DNA of 64,000 nucleotides from Hyphomicrobiales bacterium (GCA_009377755.1 WHTM01000008.1:62001-126000); one strand, 5' to 3'; counted from the stretch's first letter, positions 54,212 to 62,748 are shown. Numbers and translations: made by a program. The notes: generated by a model not told the origin, from the letters alone.

Positions 54212-55048
54212 ATGGCGGGCGAGAAGGAAACGGTCGGAATCATCGGCGTCGGGCGCATGGGCCTTGCCATGCTGAAAAACATGATCAAGCATGGCCACAC
54301 GGTGCTGGCGCGCGACGTCGACGAGACGCAGATCGCCGAGGCACGCAAGGCCGGCGCGACCGTGGTCGACACGCCCGCAGAGATTGGCAAGACCGCAACC
54401 TTCGTGATCGCCATCCCCGTCACCGACGAGCAGGTGAACGATGTGCTGCTCGGGCCGAACGGCCTGATCGAGACGGTGCGCCCGGGCACAATCGTCGCGG
54501 TGTCGTCGACGGTCTCGCCCGACACCGTGCAGGCGCTGGACGAGAAATTCCGCGCCAAGGGCGCCAACGTGCTCGACGCTCCGCTCTGCCGCGGGCGTGC
54601 CTATGCGGATGCCGGGACGCTGCTCGCGCTGGTCGGCGGCAAGCCGGACGTGGTTGAGCGGGGCAGGGCGGTCTACGGCACGTTCTGCTCCGACATCGCG
54701 CATCTCGGCGAGGTCGGGCACGGCCAGGTCGGCAAGGCGATGAACAACATGCTGCTGTGGATCAACAGCATCGGCCTGATCGAGGCGGGCCAGCTCGCTG
54801 CCACCACCGGGATCGACCTGCCGACCTTGCGTGACGCCTTGCAGATGAGCTCGGGCAAGTCGCAGGCGCTGGAGGACTGGGATCACACCACCTTCACCTT
54901 CGCGCTCAAGGACATGCAGATCGTGTCGCAGATGGCCGACAAGGCCGGGCTGTCGCTGCCGATGGCCGGTGCGGTGCGCGAGATGGTCAAGGAGGCCAAG
55001 CGCCTGAAGGCGACCAACCCGCCCGCGTGGACGGGGAGGAAAACCTAG
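54212..55048 (+). CDS. NAD(P)-dependent 3-hydroxyisobutyrate dehydrogenase-like oxidoreductase
   Basis: 278 residues. The N-terminal Rossmann motif is GIIGVGRMGLAML; the substrate loop VSSTVSPDTVQAL and DAPLCRGRAYADAGTL follow, and the catalytic lysine is Lys175 in GKAMNNMLL. The family covers 3-hydroxyisobutyrate, tartronate semialdehyde and other beta-hydroxyacid dehydrogenases. In the substrate loop DAPLCRGR replaces the usual DAPVSGG, so the substrate probably differs from the well-known ones. ATG behind GAGGGCAGG. Confidence 0.9.
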   Translation: MAGEKETVGIIGVGRMGLAMLKNMIKHGHTVLARDVDETQIAEARKAGATVVDTPAEIGKTATFVIAIPVTDEQVNDVLLGPNGLIETVRPGTIVAVSSTVSPDTVQALDEKFRAKGANVLDAPLCRGRAYADAGTLLALVGGKPDVVERGRAVYGTFCSDIAHLGEVGHGQVGKAMNNMLLWINSIGLIEAGQLAATTGIDLPTLRDALQMSSGKSQALEDWDHTTFTFALKDMQIVSQMADKAGLSLPMAGAVREMVKEAKRLKATNPPAWTGRKT

Positions 55049-55086
55049 GTTCTTCACCCTGAGAGGCCGCGCGAAAATCCTATGTT

Positions 55087-55199
55087 CCTCACCCTGAGGA
55101 GCCGCGCGAAGCGCGGCGTCTCGAAGGGCGAGGGCCGGGAACCTGTGTGCACGGCCCATCCTTCGAGGCCCGGCTTCGCCGGGCACCTCAGGATGAGGG
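55087..55199. repeat. Palindromic intergenic element, family D
   Basis: Left arm CCTCACCCTGAGGAGCCGCG...TCTCGAAGGG and right arm CCCATCCTTCGAGGCCCGGC...CTCAGGATGAGGG are inverted copies. This 'CACCCTGAGGAG / CTTCGAGG' repeat is among the commonest dispersed elements of Bradyrhizobium-type genomes. A partial extra copy of the left arm is at 55052-55074. It fills the convergent gap between the reductase and the SDR genes. Confidence 0.85.
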
Positions 55200-55223
55200 C
55201 GGAGTGTGCGGCTGCGTCGATCA

Positions 55224-55970
55224 TCACGACTGGTCCATCGCCAGCACGCCGCCGTCGACGAACAGGTTCTCGCCGTAAGTGAAGGACGAGTCGTCCGACG
55301 CCAGAAACAGCACGGCCTTGGCTGCCTCCGACGGCAACCCCGGGCGCTTCGGCATGTTCGGCACCGGCCGGCTGGGATCGAACTCGTCGCGGCCGACCGG
55401 CGAACCGATCTTGTTCGGTACGATGGCATTGACCCGGATGTTGTGCGGCGCGAGCTGCACCGCCATCGCGCGGGTAAGGTTGACGACGCCGCCCTTGGCG
55501 GCGGAATAGGCGATGGCCCGCTTGCGGCCCATGAAGCCCGAGGTCGAGCCAATATTGACGATCCGGCCGCCGGCTGGCTGGGCCGCCATCTGCTGGCCGA
55601 CGTGCTTCCCCATCAGGAACTGACTCTTCAGGGTCACCGCCAAAACCCGGTCCCATTCCTCCTCGGTGATGTCGAAGATGTGTTTGTTGTCGGAGATCGC
55701 GACGTTATTGACGAGAACGTCGATGCGGCCGAATTTTTCCACCACCGCTTGTACCGCGGCGGCGACGTCCGCCCCCTTCGACACGTCGGCGAGGAACAGC
55801 GCAGCCTTGCCGCCGGCACCGGCGATCGCGTCCACGGTTCGCTGCCCGCGCGACTGGTCCATTTCGAACACCGCCACCGTGGCGCCCTCGGCGGCGAACA
55901 GCTTGGCGATCTCCTCGCCGATATTGCGCCCGGCGCCGGTGACGATCGCCACCTGACCTTGAAGCTTCAC
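55224..55970 (-). CDS. Short-chain dehydrogenase/reductase
   Basis: 248 residues from the GTG at 55970 (GAGGAC upstream), the usual SDR length. An ATG at 56024 would add 18 untypical residues. Cofactor motif TGAGRNIGEEIA, structural NNVAIS, catalytic Ser in NIGSTSGF and Tyr/Lys in YSAAKGG. The C-terminus FTYGENLFVDGGVLAMD is the classical-SDR ending. Acidic residue in VFEMDQ favours NAD(H). It is divergent from the LigB-type gene, so it may oxidise a diol or alcohol in the same aromatic pathway. Confidence 0.9.
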   Translation of the reverse strand: MKLQGQVAIVTGAGRNIGEEIAKLFAAEGATVAVFEMDQSRGQRTVDAIAGAGGKAALFLADVSKGADVAAAVQAVVEKFGRIDVLVNNVAISDNKHIFDITEEEWDRVLAVTLKSQFLMGKHVGQQMAAQPAGGRIVNIGSTSGFMGRKRAIAYSAAKGGVVNLTRAMAVQLAPHNIRVNAIVPNKIGSPVGRDEFDPSRPVPNMPKRPGLPSEAAKAVLFLASDDSSFTYGENLFVDGGVLAMDQS

Positions 55971-56071
55971 TATATTTGTCCTCGCCTCTTGAGCGGCCGG
56001 ATCATGCCCGCACTCTGATGCCATTGCCAGCCATTCCCCAAATCAACAGGGAAATGCTAGTATCCCTCACT

Positions 56072-56157
56072 GTCATGGCCGGGCTTGTCCCGGCCATCTC
56101 GCTTAGGCTGGCAACGTGCCTCCTCATCGAGGTCACCGGGACAAGCCCGGCGACGAC
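56072..56157. repeat. Palindromic intergenic element, family E
   Basis: GTCATGGCCGGGCTTGTCCC...GGCCATC at the left and the inverted match GGTCACCGGGACAAGCCCGG...CGACGAC at the right. It lies between the divergent SDR and LigB-type genes, in the region that should contain both promoters. This is another repeat type common in Hyphomicrobiales. It creates a false N-terminal extension for the LigB-type gene. Confidence 0.8.
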
Positions 56158-56188
56158 AACGCGACCACGCTGCGGGAGGGATGTCTAC

Positions 56189-57019
56189 ATGGCTGAGATT
56201 GTCGCCGGCTTCGGCGTACCGCACACGCCGGTGTTTCCGTTTTTCGTCGAGCGCGACGGGCCGGATTGCGAGATCGCGGTACTGTTCCGTAAGCTGACCG
56301 AGCATCTCGAGGAGATCCGCCCGGATCTGATCGTGATGTTCGACACCGATCATATGAACACCTTCTTCCTCGACAACCTGCCGATCTTCGCGGTCGGCGT
56401 CGGCGACGATTTCACCGGACCGAACGACGAGGTTCGCTCGGTCCCGGTGCAGACGGTGAAGTCGCGCGGCGACGTTGCGGCGCATCTGCGCAATGTCGGC
56501 GTACATGCGGGATTCGATCTCGGGCTGCTGCAGGAATTCTCGGTCGACCATTCGGTGTTCGTGCCGCTGCACTTCATGACTCCGAAGCTTCACATTCCGG
56601 TGATTCCGATCTTCATCAGCGGCCACGTGCCGCCGTTGCCGCCCGCGCACCGCTGCTACGCGCTCGGCGAAGCGATCGGCAAGGCGGTGCGCTCGTGGAA
56701 GGAGCCGCTGCGGGTGGCGGTGTTCGGCAGCGGCAGCTTCTCGCTCGAAGTCTGGGGGCCGCGCATCGCGCCGGGAAGGACAGACGGCGTACCCGATCCG
56801 GATTGGGTGACGCGGGTGATGGGGCTGATCCAGGGCGGCGAGATCGATACCCTGCTGAAGGAGTCGACCGAGGCGCAGATGCTCAAGGCCGGCAATGTCG
56901 GCGGCGAGATCCTCAACTGGATCGCCATGCTCGGATCGATCGGGGGAACGCGCAAGCCGACCTGGATCGCGCCGCAGATGCAGAATGGCCACGCCTACGG
57001 CGTGTGGCGGTGGAGCTGA
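56189..57019 (+). CDS. LigB-family (class III) extradiol ring-cleavage dioxygenase subunit
   Basis: 276 residues from the ATG behind GGGAGGG. Iron ligands as in protocatechuate 4,5-dioxygenase beta subunit are visible: His12 (GFGVPHTP), His55 (MFDTDHMNTFF) and Glu240 (GGEILNWIAM). However, the segment normally GGxSHQxxG, which carries the catalytic His, reads GSFSLEVWG, placing Leu186 in its place. This may alter or abolish the ring-cleavage step. The LigA-type subunit follows 2 bp downstream, so an A/B complex is expected, with gene order reversed compared with ligAB. Confidence 0.88.
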   Translation: MAEIVAGFGVPHTPVFPFFVERDGPDCEIAVLFRKLTEHLEEIRPDLIVMFDTDHMNTFFLDNLPIFAVGVGDDFTGPNDEVRSVPVQTVKSRGDVAAHLRNVGVHAGFDLGLLQEFSVDHSVFVPLHFMTPKLHIPVIPIFISGHVPPLPPAHRCYALGEAIGKAVRSWKEPLRVAVFGSGSFSLEVWGPRIAPGRTDGVPDPDWVTRVMGLIQGGEIDTLLKESTEAQMLKAGNVGGEILNWIAMLGSIGGTRKPTWIAPQMQNGHAYGVWRWS

Positions 57020-57021
57020 CC

Positions 57022-57300
57022 ATGTCCGTACTCGCAGTCAATCGCCTATTGCGCGGCCTGTTGCACGACCGCGACTTCCGGGCGGCGATGAAGGCCGACC
57101 CGGCCAAGGCCATGACCGGCCTCGATCTAACCGATGCCGAGCGGAAGGCGATTCTCGATGGGGACGTGGTAACGCTCTACAAGATGGGCGTCAATTCGTT
57201 CCTGATGGGCTATCTGCCGCGTTTCGAGATTTCCGGCATGAGCGTGCCGCTCTACAACGAGCGGATCAGGACGGCGGAGTGGCAGCCGGGCGCGCATTGA
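57022..57300 (+). CDS. LigA-family extradiol dioxygenase small subunit
   Basis: 92 residues, all helical in character, matching the LigA domain: VNRLLRGLLHDRDFRAAMKA, then LTDAERKAILDGDVVTLYKM and FLMGYLPRFEISG. In protocatechuate 4,5-dioxygenase the small subunit closes the active site of the large one. The start codon lies 2 bp after the LigB stop, so the two are translationally coupled. Confidence 0.88.
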   Translation: MSVLAVNRLLRGLLHDRDFRAAMKADPAKAMTGLDLTDAERKAILDGDVVTLYKMGVNSFLMGYLPRFEISGMSVPLYNERIRTAEWQPGAH

Positions 57301-57309
57301 CCCTCAGCC

Positions 57310-57414
57310 GTCGTCCCGGACGGCCGAAGGCCGATCCGGGACCCATACCCCCCAGGCCTCTCGAGAGGATACGGAGTATGGGTCCCGGCTCTCGCTTCGC
57401 TCGGCCGGAACGAC
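57310..57414. repeat. Palindromic intergenic element, family C copy 3
   Basis: GTCGTCCCGGACGGCCGAAG...ACCCATA left and TATGGGTCCCGGCTCTCGCT...GGAACGAC right. Outer arms agree with the copies at 21982 and 49821, while the hairpin inserts within each arm differ. It begins 10 bp after the LigA stop. Confidence 0.8.
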
Positions 57415-57526
57415 AGCGGTGAGAGTTGACGCCCTCGTGAAGTTCGGATGGGGCGCCAGAGTGTAACCTCAGGCTGGTCGGGCTCGAATAGCGCGGTAGG
57501 AAACCGCCAGCCCAAGGATGTTTGCT

Positions 57527-58030
57527 ATGATGACGCGACGCATGCTGTTCCTGAGCGGCACGGCCGCCGTGGCGATGGGGAGCGCGATGAGCCTGTTCGG
57601 CAAGAATGAGGCGGATGCGCGGCCTGGCGCGTTCCCGGTGACCTATCCCGACGACGAGTGGCGCAGGCGGCTCTCGCCCGAGCAGTTCTACGTGCTGCGC
57701 AAGCACGGCACCGAGCGGCCGGGGACCAGCCCGCTCAACCGCGAGAAGCGTGCCGGCACCTTCGCCTGCGCCGGGTGCGAGCAGCCGCTGTTCCGCTCCG
57801 AGGACAAGTTCGAGAGCGGCACCGGCTGGCCGAGCTTCACCCGGCCGATCGAGAGCGCGGTCGGCGAGTCGGTCGACAGGAGCTTCTTCATGACCCGCAC
57901 CGAAGTGCATTGCAGCCGCTGCGGCGGCCATCTCGGCCACGTCTTCCCCGACGGGCCGAAGCCGACCGGCCTGCGCTACTGCATGAACGGCGTGGCGATG
58001 ACGTTTACCCCCAGCAAGCCCGCGTCCTGA
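57527..58030 (+). CDS. msrB: Peptide-methionine (R)-S-oxide reductase, exported
   Basis: 167 residues from the ATG at 57527, eight bases after AAGGA (an ATG at 57518 is too close to it). The N-terminus TRRMLFLSGTAAVAMGSAM looks like a twin-arginine or Sec leader, pointing to a periplasmic enzyme. Zinc cysteines are CAGC (81, 84) and CSRC (129, 132); the catalytic Cys is Cys152 in RYCMNG. It reduces the R-epimer of methionine sulfoxide. Adjacent to msrA (27 bp), so both epimers are handled together. Confidence 0.93.
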   Translation: MMTRRMLFLSGTAAVAMGSAMSLFGKNEADARPGAFPVTYPDDEWRRRLSPEQFYVLRKHGTERPGTSPLNREKRAGTFACAGCEQPLFRSEDKFESGTGWPSFTRPIESAVGESVDRSFFMTRTEVHCSRCGGHLGHVFPDGPKPTGLRYCMNGVAMTFTPSKPAS

Positions 58031-58057
58031 CGCGGCGCGAGGAAGAGGGACACCACC

Positions 58058-58690
58058 ATGAAACGCTACGCCCTTGCCGGCGCCATTGCGCTTGTCGTCG
58101 CGCTGCCCTACGCCGCCACGCAACTGCGGGCGCAGACCGAAGCGGCCAAGCCGCCGGCTGCGGGGCTTGCCGTCGCCACCTTCGCGGGCGGCTGCTTCTG
58201 GTGCATGGAGCCGCCGTACGACAAGACCGACGGCGTGGTCTCGACGACGTCGGGCTATATCGGCGGCCGCACGCCGAACCCGAGCTATGAGCAGATCGGA
58301 TCGGGAGGTACCGGTCACACCGAAGGGGTGCAGGTCGTCTACGATCCGAAGAAAGTCTCGTACGGCAAGCTGCTCGACGTGTACTGGCGCAATGTCGACC
58401 CGTTCGATGGCCGCGGCCAGTTCTGCGACAAGGGCAGCCAGTACCGGCCGGAAATCTTCGCGCATAACGAGGAGCAGAAGAAGCTGGCCGCCGCCAGCAA
58501 GGCCGCGGTCGAGCAGCGCCTCAAGCGGCCGGTCGCGGTCAAGGTGACGTCGGCGAGCACGTTCTACGTCGCCGAGGACTACCACCAGGACTACTACCGG
58601 AAGAACCCGGTCCGCTATAAGTTCTACCGCTACAATTGCGGTCGCGATGCGCGCCTCGAAGTGGTGTGGGGTCCGGCGCCGACGAATTGA
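58058..58690 (+). CDS. msrA: Peptide-methionine (S)-S-oxide reductase, exported
   Basis: 210 residues with an N-terminal signal peptide (about residues 1-26, ending QLRAQ). The active-site motif GCFWC has catalytic Cys46. Downstream GYIGGRTPNPSYEQIGSGGT and GHTEGVQVVYDPKKVSYGKL are standard MsrA. Like its neighbour it is expected in the periplasm, repairing methionine S-sulfoxide in exported proteins, of which this region encodes many. Confidence 0.94.
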   Translation: MKRYALAGAIALVVALPYAATQLRAQTEAAKPPAAGLAVATFAGGCFWCMEPPYDKTDGVVSTTSGYIGGRTPNPSYEQIGSGGTGHTEGVQVVYDPKKVSYGKLLDVYWRNVDPFDGRGQFCDKGSQYRPEIFAHNEEQKKLAAASKAAVEQRLKRPVAVKVTSASTFYVAEDYHQDYYRKNPVRYKFYRYNCGRDARLEVVWGPAPTN

Positions 58691-58872
58691 CGCGTGGTCA
58701 TTCCAGGTGGGCCGAAGGTCGAAGGCCGTAGCCCGGCCCGCCCCGGGTTCGTGCAGGGGAGAACAAGCGGCAAACGCCGCGCTGTCAGCCCCTAGAAAGG
58801 GGCTTTCCTTCCCACGAATCTATTGTAAAATATGCTTGACGTGTAGATTGCGAAATCGACAGGGAATCCGAC

Positions 58873-59070
58873 ATGTTGAAGGGCCTTGTTGTTGCATCGG
58901 GCGTGGCGTTCATGTGCGCCGGATTTGCGACGGATGCCGCGGCGGCGTCAAAATCGGAGCGGGCGCTGCTGCAGCGCTACGCCAGCAAGGAAAAGTGCGA
59001 TAGCCGCGGCGCCCCTGCCTGGGGGCGCGCTTCAATGGAGCGCTGGCGTCGCGCGCAACGCCGCCACTGA
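58873..59070 (+). CDS. Small exported protein of unknown function
   Basis: 65 residues: a convincing signal peptide (LKGLVVASGVAFMCAGFATD then AAAAS) followed by a short basic mature part with one Cys (EKCDSRG) and a terminal RWRRAQRRH. An AGGGAA lies upstream, and the gene sits after a moderately AT-rich stretch at 58820-58860. I recognise no family. The length is short enough that a chance frame cannot be excluded. Confidence 0.45.
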   Translation: MLKGLVVASGVAFMCAGFATDAAAASKSERALLQRYASKEKCDSRGAPAWGRASMERWRRAQRRH

Positions 59071-59095
59071 TCGGCCCGGCCGGTTGGCGATCGTC

Positions 59096-60592
59096 TCATT
59101 GCCGCCGATAGAACGCCTTGGCGTCCTTGGTCATCGCCTTGCGCGAGCCGTCGTCGAGATAGAGCATATGGCCGCCGCGATAGACTTTCAGGTGCGCGCG
59201 GTCGGCTGTGTCCGGCGGCAGACGGTCGATCACATAGCGGCTCACCCCATAGGGGGTGACGAGATCGCTCCGGCCATGGATCACCAGCAGGCGGAACGCC
59301 GGATCGAAGGCGAGCAGCAGGCGCAGGTCGTCGCTGACGCCGGGCGGCGAGCGGCGCGAGCCCCAGTCCCAGTTGCCGGAAATTCCTGAAGCCAGCAGCG
59401 AGTAGGTGACGTCGGTCTTGTAGCCGAGTTCGTCGCGCGCATAGCCGACGAAGACGCTGCCGAGCGCCCGGATGAAGCCGTCAAGCCCGGGGTCCGGGCC
59501 GTGTGCGCCATCATTCTCGGGAAACGGATCGGCGACAGCGTGGGTTGCGTCGTAACGGCTGACGATCTTGCGATCGGCGGCACGATGGTGCTTCACATAG
59601 TCGTCGTGGATGAAGCCGCGGGACCGCGTCACGACGTCGACCGGCAGACCCGTCATCTCCGCGAGCCGCCGATAGAAGCTGCGGGCCGCCTCGCCCTGCA
59701 GCGGGGGGCCCGCCAGCGCGGTCAGATATTCGGTCATAGCAAAGCGTTCCGCCGCTGCCATCGCTTCCGCCGAGTCCGCGTTCTTCCGTTCCAGCTCGGT
59801 TGCGATCAGCGAGGGCAAGGCCAGCGCCGCGCCGAGCGCATAGTCCTTTCCGCCGAACTGGAAGTGCCCCTCCAGCATCGGCGAGACCATCACGATGCCC
59901 GAGATGATGATGCCCTGTTCACGCTGCACGGCGCGCGCGACCTTGGCGGCGCGGAATCCGCCGTAGCTCTCGCCGAGCAGGTACTTCGGCGACGAGGTGC
60001 GGCTGTTCCTTGCCACATAGAGCGCGATCACCTTGGCGATCGTCTGGGCATCGTTCTGGACGCCCCAGAATGCCTTGCCGCCGTCCGGCTTTGCCGGTCG
60101 ACTCCAGCCCGCACCGACCGGGTCGATCATGACGAGATCGGTGAATTCGAGCCAGGTCTGCGGGTTGTCGCGTAGCCGCGGCGTTGCTGCGCCGCTAGCG
60201 CCCTCGCCGAAATCGACGATGCGCGGGCCAGCCAGCCCGAGGTGCAGGAACGCCGACGCGGCACCCGGCCCGCCGTTGAAGACGAAGGTCAGCGGCCGGT
60301 TCGCCGGGTTCATGCCCTTCGCGACGTAGGCGGTGTAGAAGATCGCGGCGGACTGTCCGCCGGACTGGTCGTAGAGCGGCAGCGTGCCGGCGGTGGCGGT
60401 GTAGGTGAGGGGAGTGCTCGCCGTGTCGACGGTGCGCTCGGTGACGGCATCCGGCGGCAGCAGCCGCAGGACGCCGCTGTCGGCCCTTGCTGCCGCGGGC
60501 GTGCCGCCGCGGTCCGGACGCTCCTGAGCGGCCGTCGGCGCAAGCAGCAGGACAGCAAGGATCAGAGCCAGGAAACCACGATTGCGCATCAT
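59096..60592 (-). CDS. S10-family serine carboxypeptidase-like protein, exported
   Basis: 498 residues with a signal peptide ending TAAQE. The alpha/beta-hydrolase triad is visible: Ser209 in LGESYGGF, Asp443 in HGRSDLVTPY and His475 in GGHML. The oxyanion motif FVFNGGPGAAS is also present, as is typical for bacterial S10 peptidases. It probably trims peptides in the periplasm. Its start overlaps by 4 bp with the stop of a small upstream gene. Convergent with the preceding small ORF, only 25 bp apart. Confidence 0.92.
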   Translation of the reverse strand: MMRNRGFLALILAVLLLAPTAAQERPDRGGTPAAARADSGVLRLLPPDAVTERTVDTASTPLTYTATAGTLPLYDQSGGQSAAIFYTAYVAKGMNPANRPLTFVFNGGPGAASAFLHLGLAGPRIVDFGEGASGAATPRLRDNPQTWLEFTDLVMIDPVGAGWSRPAKPDGGKAFWGVQNDAQTIAKVIALYVARNSRTSSPKYLLGESYGGFRAAKVARAVQREQGIIISGIVMVSPMLEGHFQFGGKDYALGAALALPSLIATELERKNADSAEAMAAAERFAMTEYLTALAGPPLQGEAARSFYRRLAEMTGLPVDVVTRSRGFIHDDYVKHHRAADRKIVSRYDATHAVADPFPENDGAHGPDPGLDGFIRALGSVFVGYARDELGYKTDVTYSLLASGISGNWDWGSRRSPPGVSDDLRLLLAFDPAFRLLVIHGRSDLVTPYGVSRYVIDRLPPDTADRAHLKVYRGGHMLYLDDGSRKAMTKDAKAFYRRQ

Positions 60593-60795
60593 TCGACCTC
60601 GATCGCACCATCGACTTCGAAGGCGAGGTCGATCCCGCCGACGGTGACGGTGGCCTTGGCGATCAGCGGCGCGCCGCCCTTGAGGCGACCGTCGGCTGCG
60701 GCTTGGCGCACCGCCTGCTCGATCTCGCGCTGTGCGGTGACGCCGAGCTTCTTGAGAAACTTGCGTACCGTCGTGTTGAGCACGTCCTCGTTCAT
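60589..60795 (-). CDS. Small conserved protein (DUF6494-like)
   Basis: 68 residues behind GAGGGAGCGG. The start MNEDVLNTTVRKFLKKLGVT followed by a helical stretch and an acidic end (GGIDLAFEVDGAIEVE) resembles short conserved proteins of alphaproteobacteria that I believe are listed as DUF6494. The stop overlaps the peptidase start by 4 bp, so the two are co-translated. Function unknown. Cytoplasmic, since no leader is present. Confidence 0.75.
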   Translation of the reverse strand: MNEDVLNTTVRKFLKKLGVTAQREIEQAVRQAAADGRLKGGAPLIAKATVTVGGIDLAFEVDGAIEVE

Positions 60796-60991
60796 GGTCC
60801 GCTCCCTCGGCAATTCGCCGCGCGGCCAGACAGGGCGCAGACAGTGACGCAATTGTGACGCGAAACGTCGAACCGCGATTCCTCCTTCGAATGGACTTGG
60901 CAGGGCAGACGCACTAGCCTCGCGGCCGCAACAGGATACCGCGGCTTGGAAGGTCCAGACAGGGCCGTCCGCGGTTCATGGGAGGAGCGAT

Positions 60992-61480
60992 ATGTTCCGG
61001 AGCGTTTTGACGGCTGTTGCCGTATCGACCAGTCTTGCATTCAGTGGAGCCGCCTTCGCGCAGTCCGGCCCGCCCGCCTACGGCGCGCCGATCAGCAGCG
61101 ATCAGGCGAAGAAGGCGGTGGCGGCCGGCGTGGCCGAGGCGGTGAAGAACAATTGGGGTCTGTGCTTCGCAGTCGTCGCGCCGTCCGGCGATCTCGTCTA
61201 TTTCGAGAAGATGGACAACTGCCAGTACGCGTCGATCGCCATCTCGCAGCACAAGGCCCGGGCTGCGGCGACCTTCCGCCGTCCGACGAAGGCGTTCCAG
61301 GATGCGATCTCCGGCTCGCCGGCCAACGCCACGCTGCTGACGCTCGACGGCATCATTGCCTCGGATGGGGGGGTTCCCATCACGGATGGCGGCAAGATCA
61401 TCGGCGCGATCGGCGTCAGCGGAGCGACCGGAGCGCAGGACGGCCAGGCTGCGGCCGCCGCAATTGCTGCGTTGAAGTAG
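60992..61480 (+). CDS. GlcG/HbpS-type heme-binding-family protein, exported
   Basis: 162 residues with a signal peptide ending AFAQS and GGGAGGAG before the ATG. The domain shows AVVAPSGDLVYFEKMDNC, the helix HKARAAATFRRPTKAF, and the glycine-rich GGVPITDGGKIIGAIGVSG, as in GlcG and the extracellular heme sensor HbpS. Exported family members have been tied to heme or small-molecule binding. No HbpS-type sensor kinase is nearby. Confidence 0.88.
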   Translation: MFRSVLTAVAVSTSLAFSGAAFAQSGPPAYGAPISSDQAKKAVAAGVAEAVKNNWGLCFAVVAPSGDLVYFEKMDNCQYASIAISQHKARAAATFRRPTKAFQDAISGSPANATLLTLDGIIASDGGVPITDGGKIIGAIGVSGATGAQDGQAAAAAIAALK

Positions 61481-61517
61481 CCGCCCTACATCGTCTTCCC
61501 GCGAAAACGGGAACTGC

Positions 61518-61553
61518 GGCCACCGGTCGTGCGTTGTGGCACGGACGGTGGCC
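61518..61553. terminator. Hairpin in a convergent gap (terminator-like)
   Basis: GGCCACCGGTCGTGC and GCACGGACGGTGGCC pair over 13 of 15 positions around a GTTGTG loop, between the GlcG-type and deacetylase genes. No T-tract, so Rho-independent termination is uncertain. Confidence 0.5.
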
Positions 61554-61598
61554 TTCGATGACTGGCCGGCCAGTGCCCGTACGTTGCGCCGGGCGATG

Positions 61599-62480
61599 CT
61601 ATTTCGACTGCTGCTGATACCAGTCGAGGATCTGCTCGCCGTTCCAGTGGAGCACGCCGTCAAATTTGGCGACATGCGCGTAGATTTGCTCGAGATACTT
61701 GATCCGGTGCGGCTGCCCGCTGATGTAAGGGTGAATCGCAAGCGCAACGATCTTGGCGCGGCGCTCGCCCTCGGCGTGCAGCCGTTCGAACTGATCGACG
61801 GTGCGCTTGAATAAATAGTCGCTTTCGTGATGCTGGACCAGCATCATCGGGATGTCGTTGGTCTCGACCGTATAAGGCAGCGTCACCAGCGGTCCATGTG
61901 CCGTGCGGATCGTCGTCGGCTCGTCGTCATAGACCCAGTCGCCGATATACTTGATGCCAGCCGTGGCCAGCAGGTCCGGCGTCTCGAGCGTTTCGGTGAG
62001 GCCGGGCCCGAGCCATCCAACCGGGGGCTTGCCGGTGAATTTTTGAATCACGTCGACCGAGCGTTTGATCATGCCGGCCTGGTCCTCGACCTTGTGAATC
62101 GGGCCTTGCTCGTAGGCATGACCCATGAATTCCCAGCCCTCGGTCCTTGCTTCCTCGGCGACGCGGACGTAGTCCTCGCAGACGCGCGCGTTGATGGCGA
62201 GCGTCGGGTGGATGCCGAGCCGCTTGAACAGTTCGAAGAAGCGCCAGACGCCGACACGCATCCCGTATTCGTGCCAACTCCACTGCGGCACGTCCGGCAA
62301 AAGGTTCTGTCCCTGCGGCGGCGGCAGCACATGACGAGCCATGGGATGCCTGATGTCCCAAACTTCGAGATTGACGATGGTCCAAAAGATCACACGCGCT
62401 TCGCCCGGAAGCGTCAGCGGCGGGCGGTCCACGATGGCCGAATAGCCGCAACGGTCACGGGGCAGCATTGGGCTGGTCAT
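61599..62480 (-). CDS. Polysaccharide deacetylase-fold protein (PuuE allantoinase-like)
   Basis: 293 residues from the ATG at 62480 (GGAGTG upstream). The NodB-type (beta/alpha) barrel is recognisable: IFWTIVNLEVWDI in place of the canonical TFDDG strand, FFELFKRLGIHPTLAINARV, EFMGHAYEQGPIH with a metal His, WLGPGLTETLETPDLLATAG and LAIHPYISGQPHR. This variant is the PuuE/allantoinase-like group, which hydrolyses ureides or related amides rather than sugar acetyl groups. Cytoplasmic. Neighbouring hydantoinase-type genes are 10 kb away, so a shared cyclic-amide theme is only suggestive. Confidence 0.85.
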   Translation of the reverse strand: MTSPMLPRDRCGYSAIVDRPPLTLPGEARVIFWTIVNLEVWDIRHPMARHVLPPPQGQNLLPDVPQWSWHEYGMRVGVWRFFELFKRLGIHPTLAINARVCEDYVRVAEEARTEGWEFMGHAYEQGPIHKVEDQAGMIKRSVDVIQKFTGKPPVGWLGPGLTETLETPDLLATAGIKYIGDWVYDDEPTTIRTAHGPLVTLPYTVETNDIPMMLVQHHESDYLFKRTVDQFERLHAEGERRAKIVALAIHPYISGQPHRIKYLEQIYAHVAKFDGVLHWNGEQILDWYQQQSK

Positions 62481-62748
62481 CGGGCACTCCGCGTGGGTGA
62501 AGCACCCGCAGAAGGGCGCTAACGTCAGCATAAGCCAGGCATGACGACGGCGACAAGACGACGCGTCCGGCCTGCTTGCAGCATCGGGCGATTCGGCCTA
62601 TCTGCGATGCCTCGTGCCGCTGGCGGCGGAGAGGGGCGGTTGCATGCTCCGGCAGCGGATGGAACAATCACTCACATTTGGCAGTTGTCTTGCTCAAACG
62701 AGCGGCGTGTGAATTCGCTGGATCGCTCGTGCTTTCGCGGAGGTGCCG

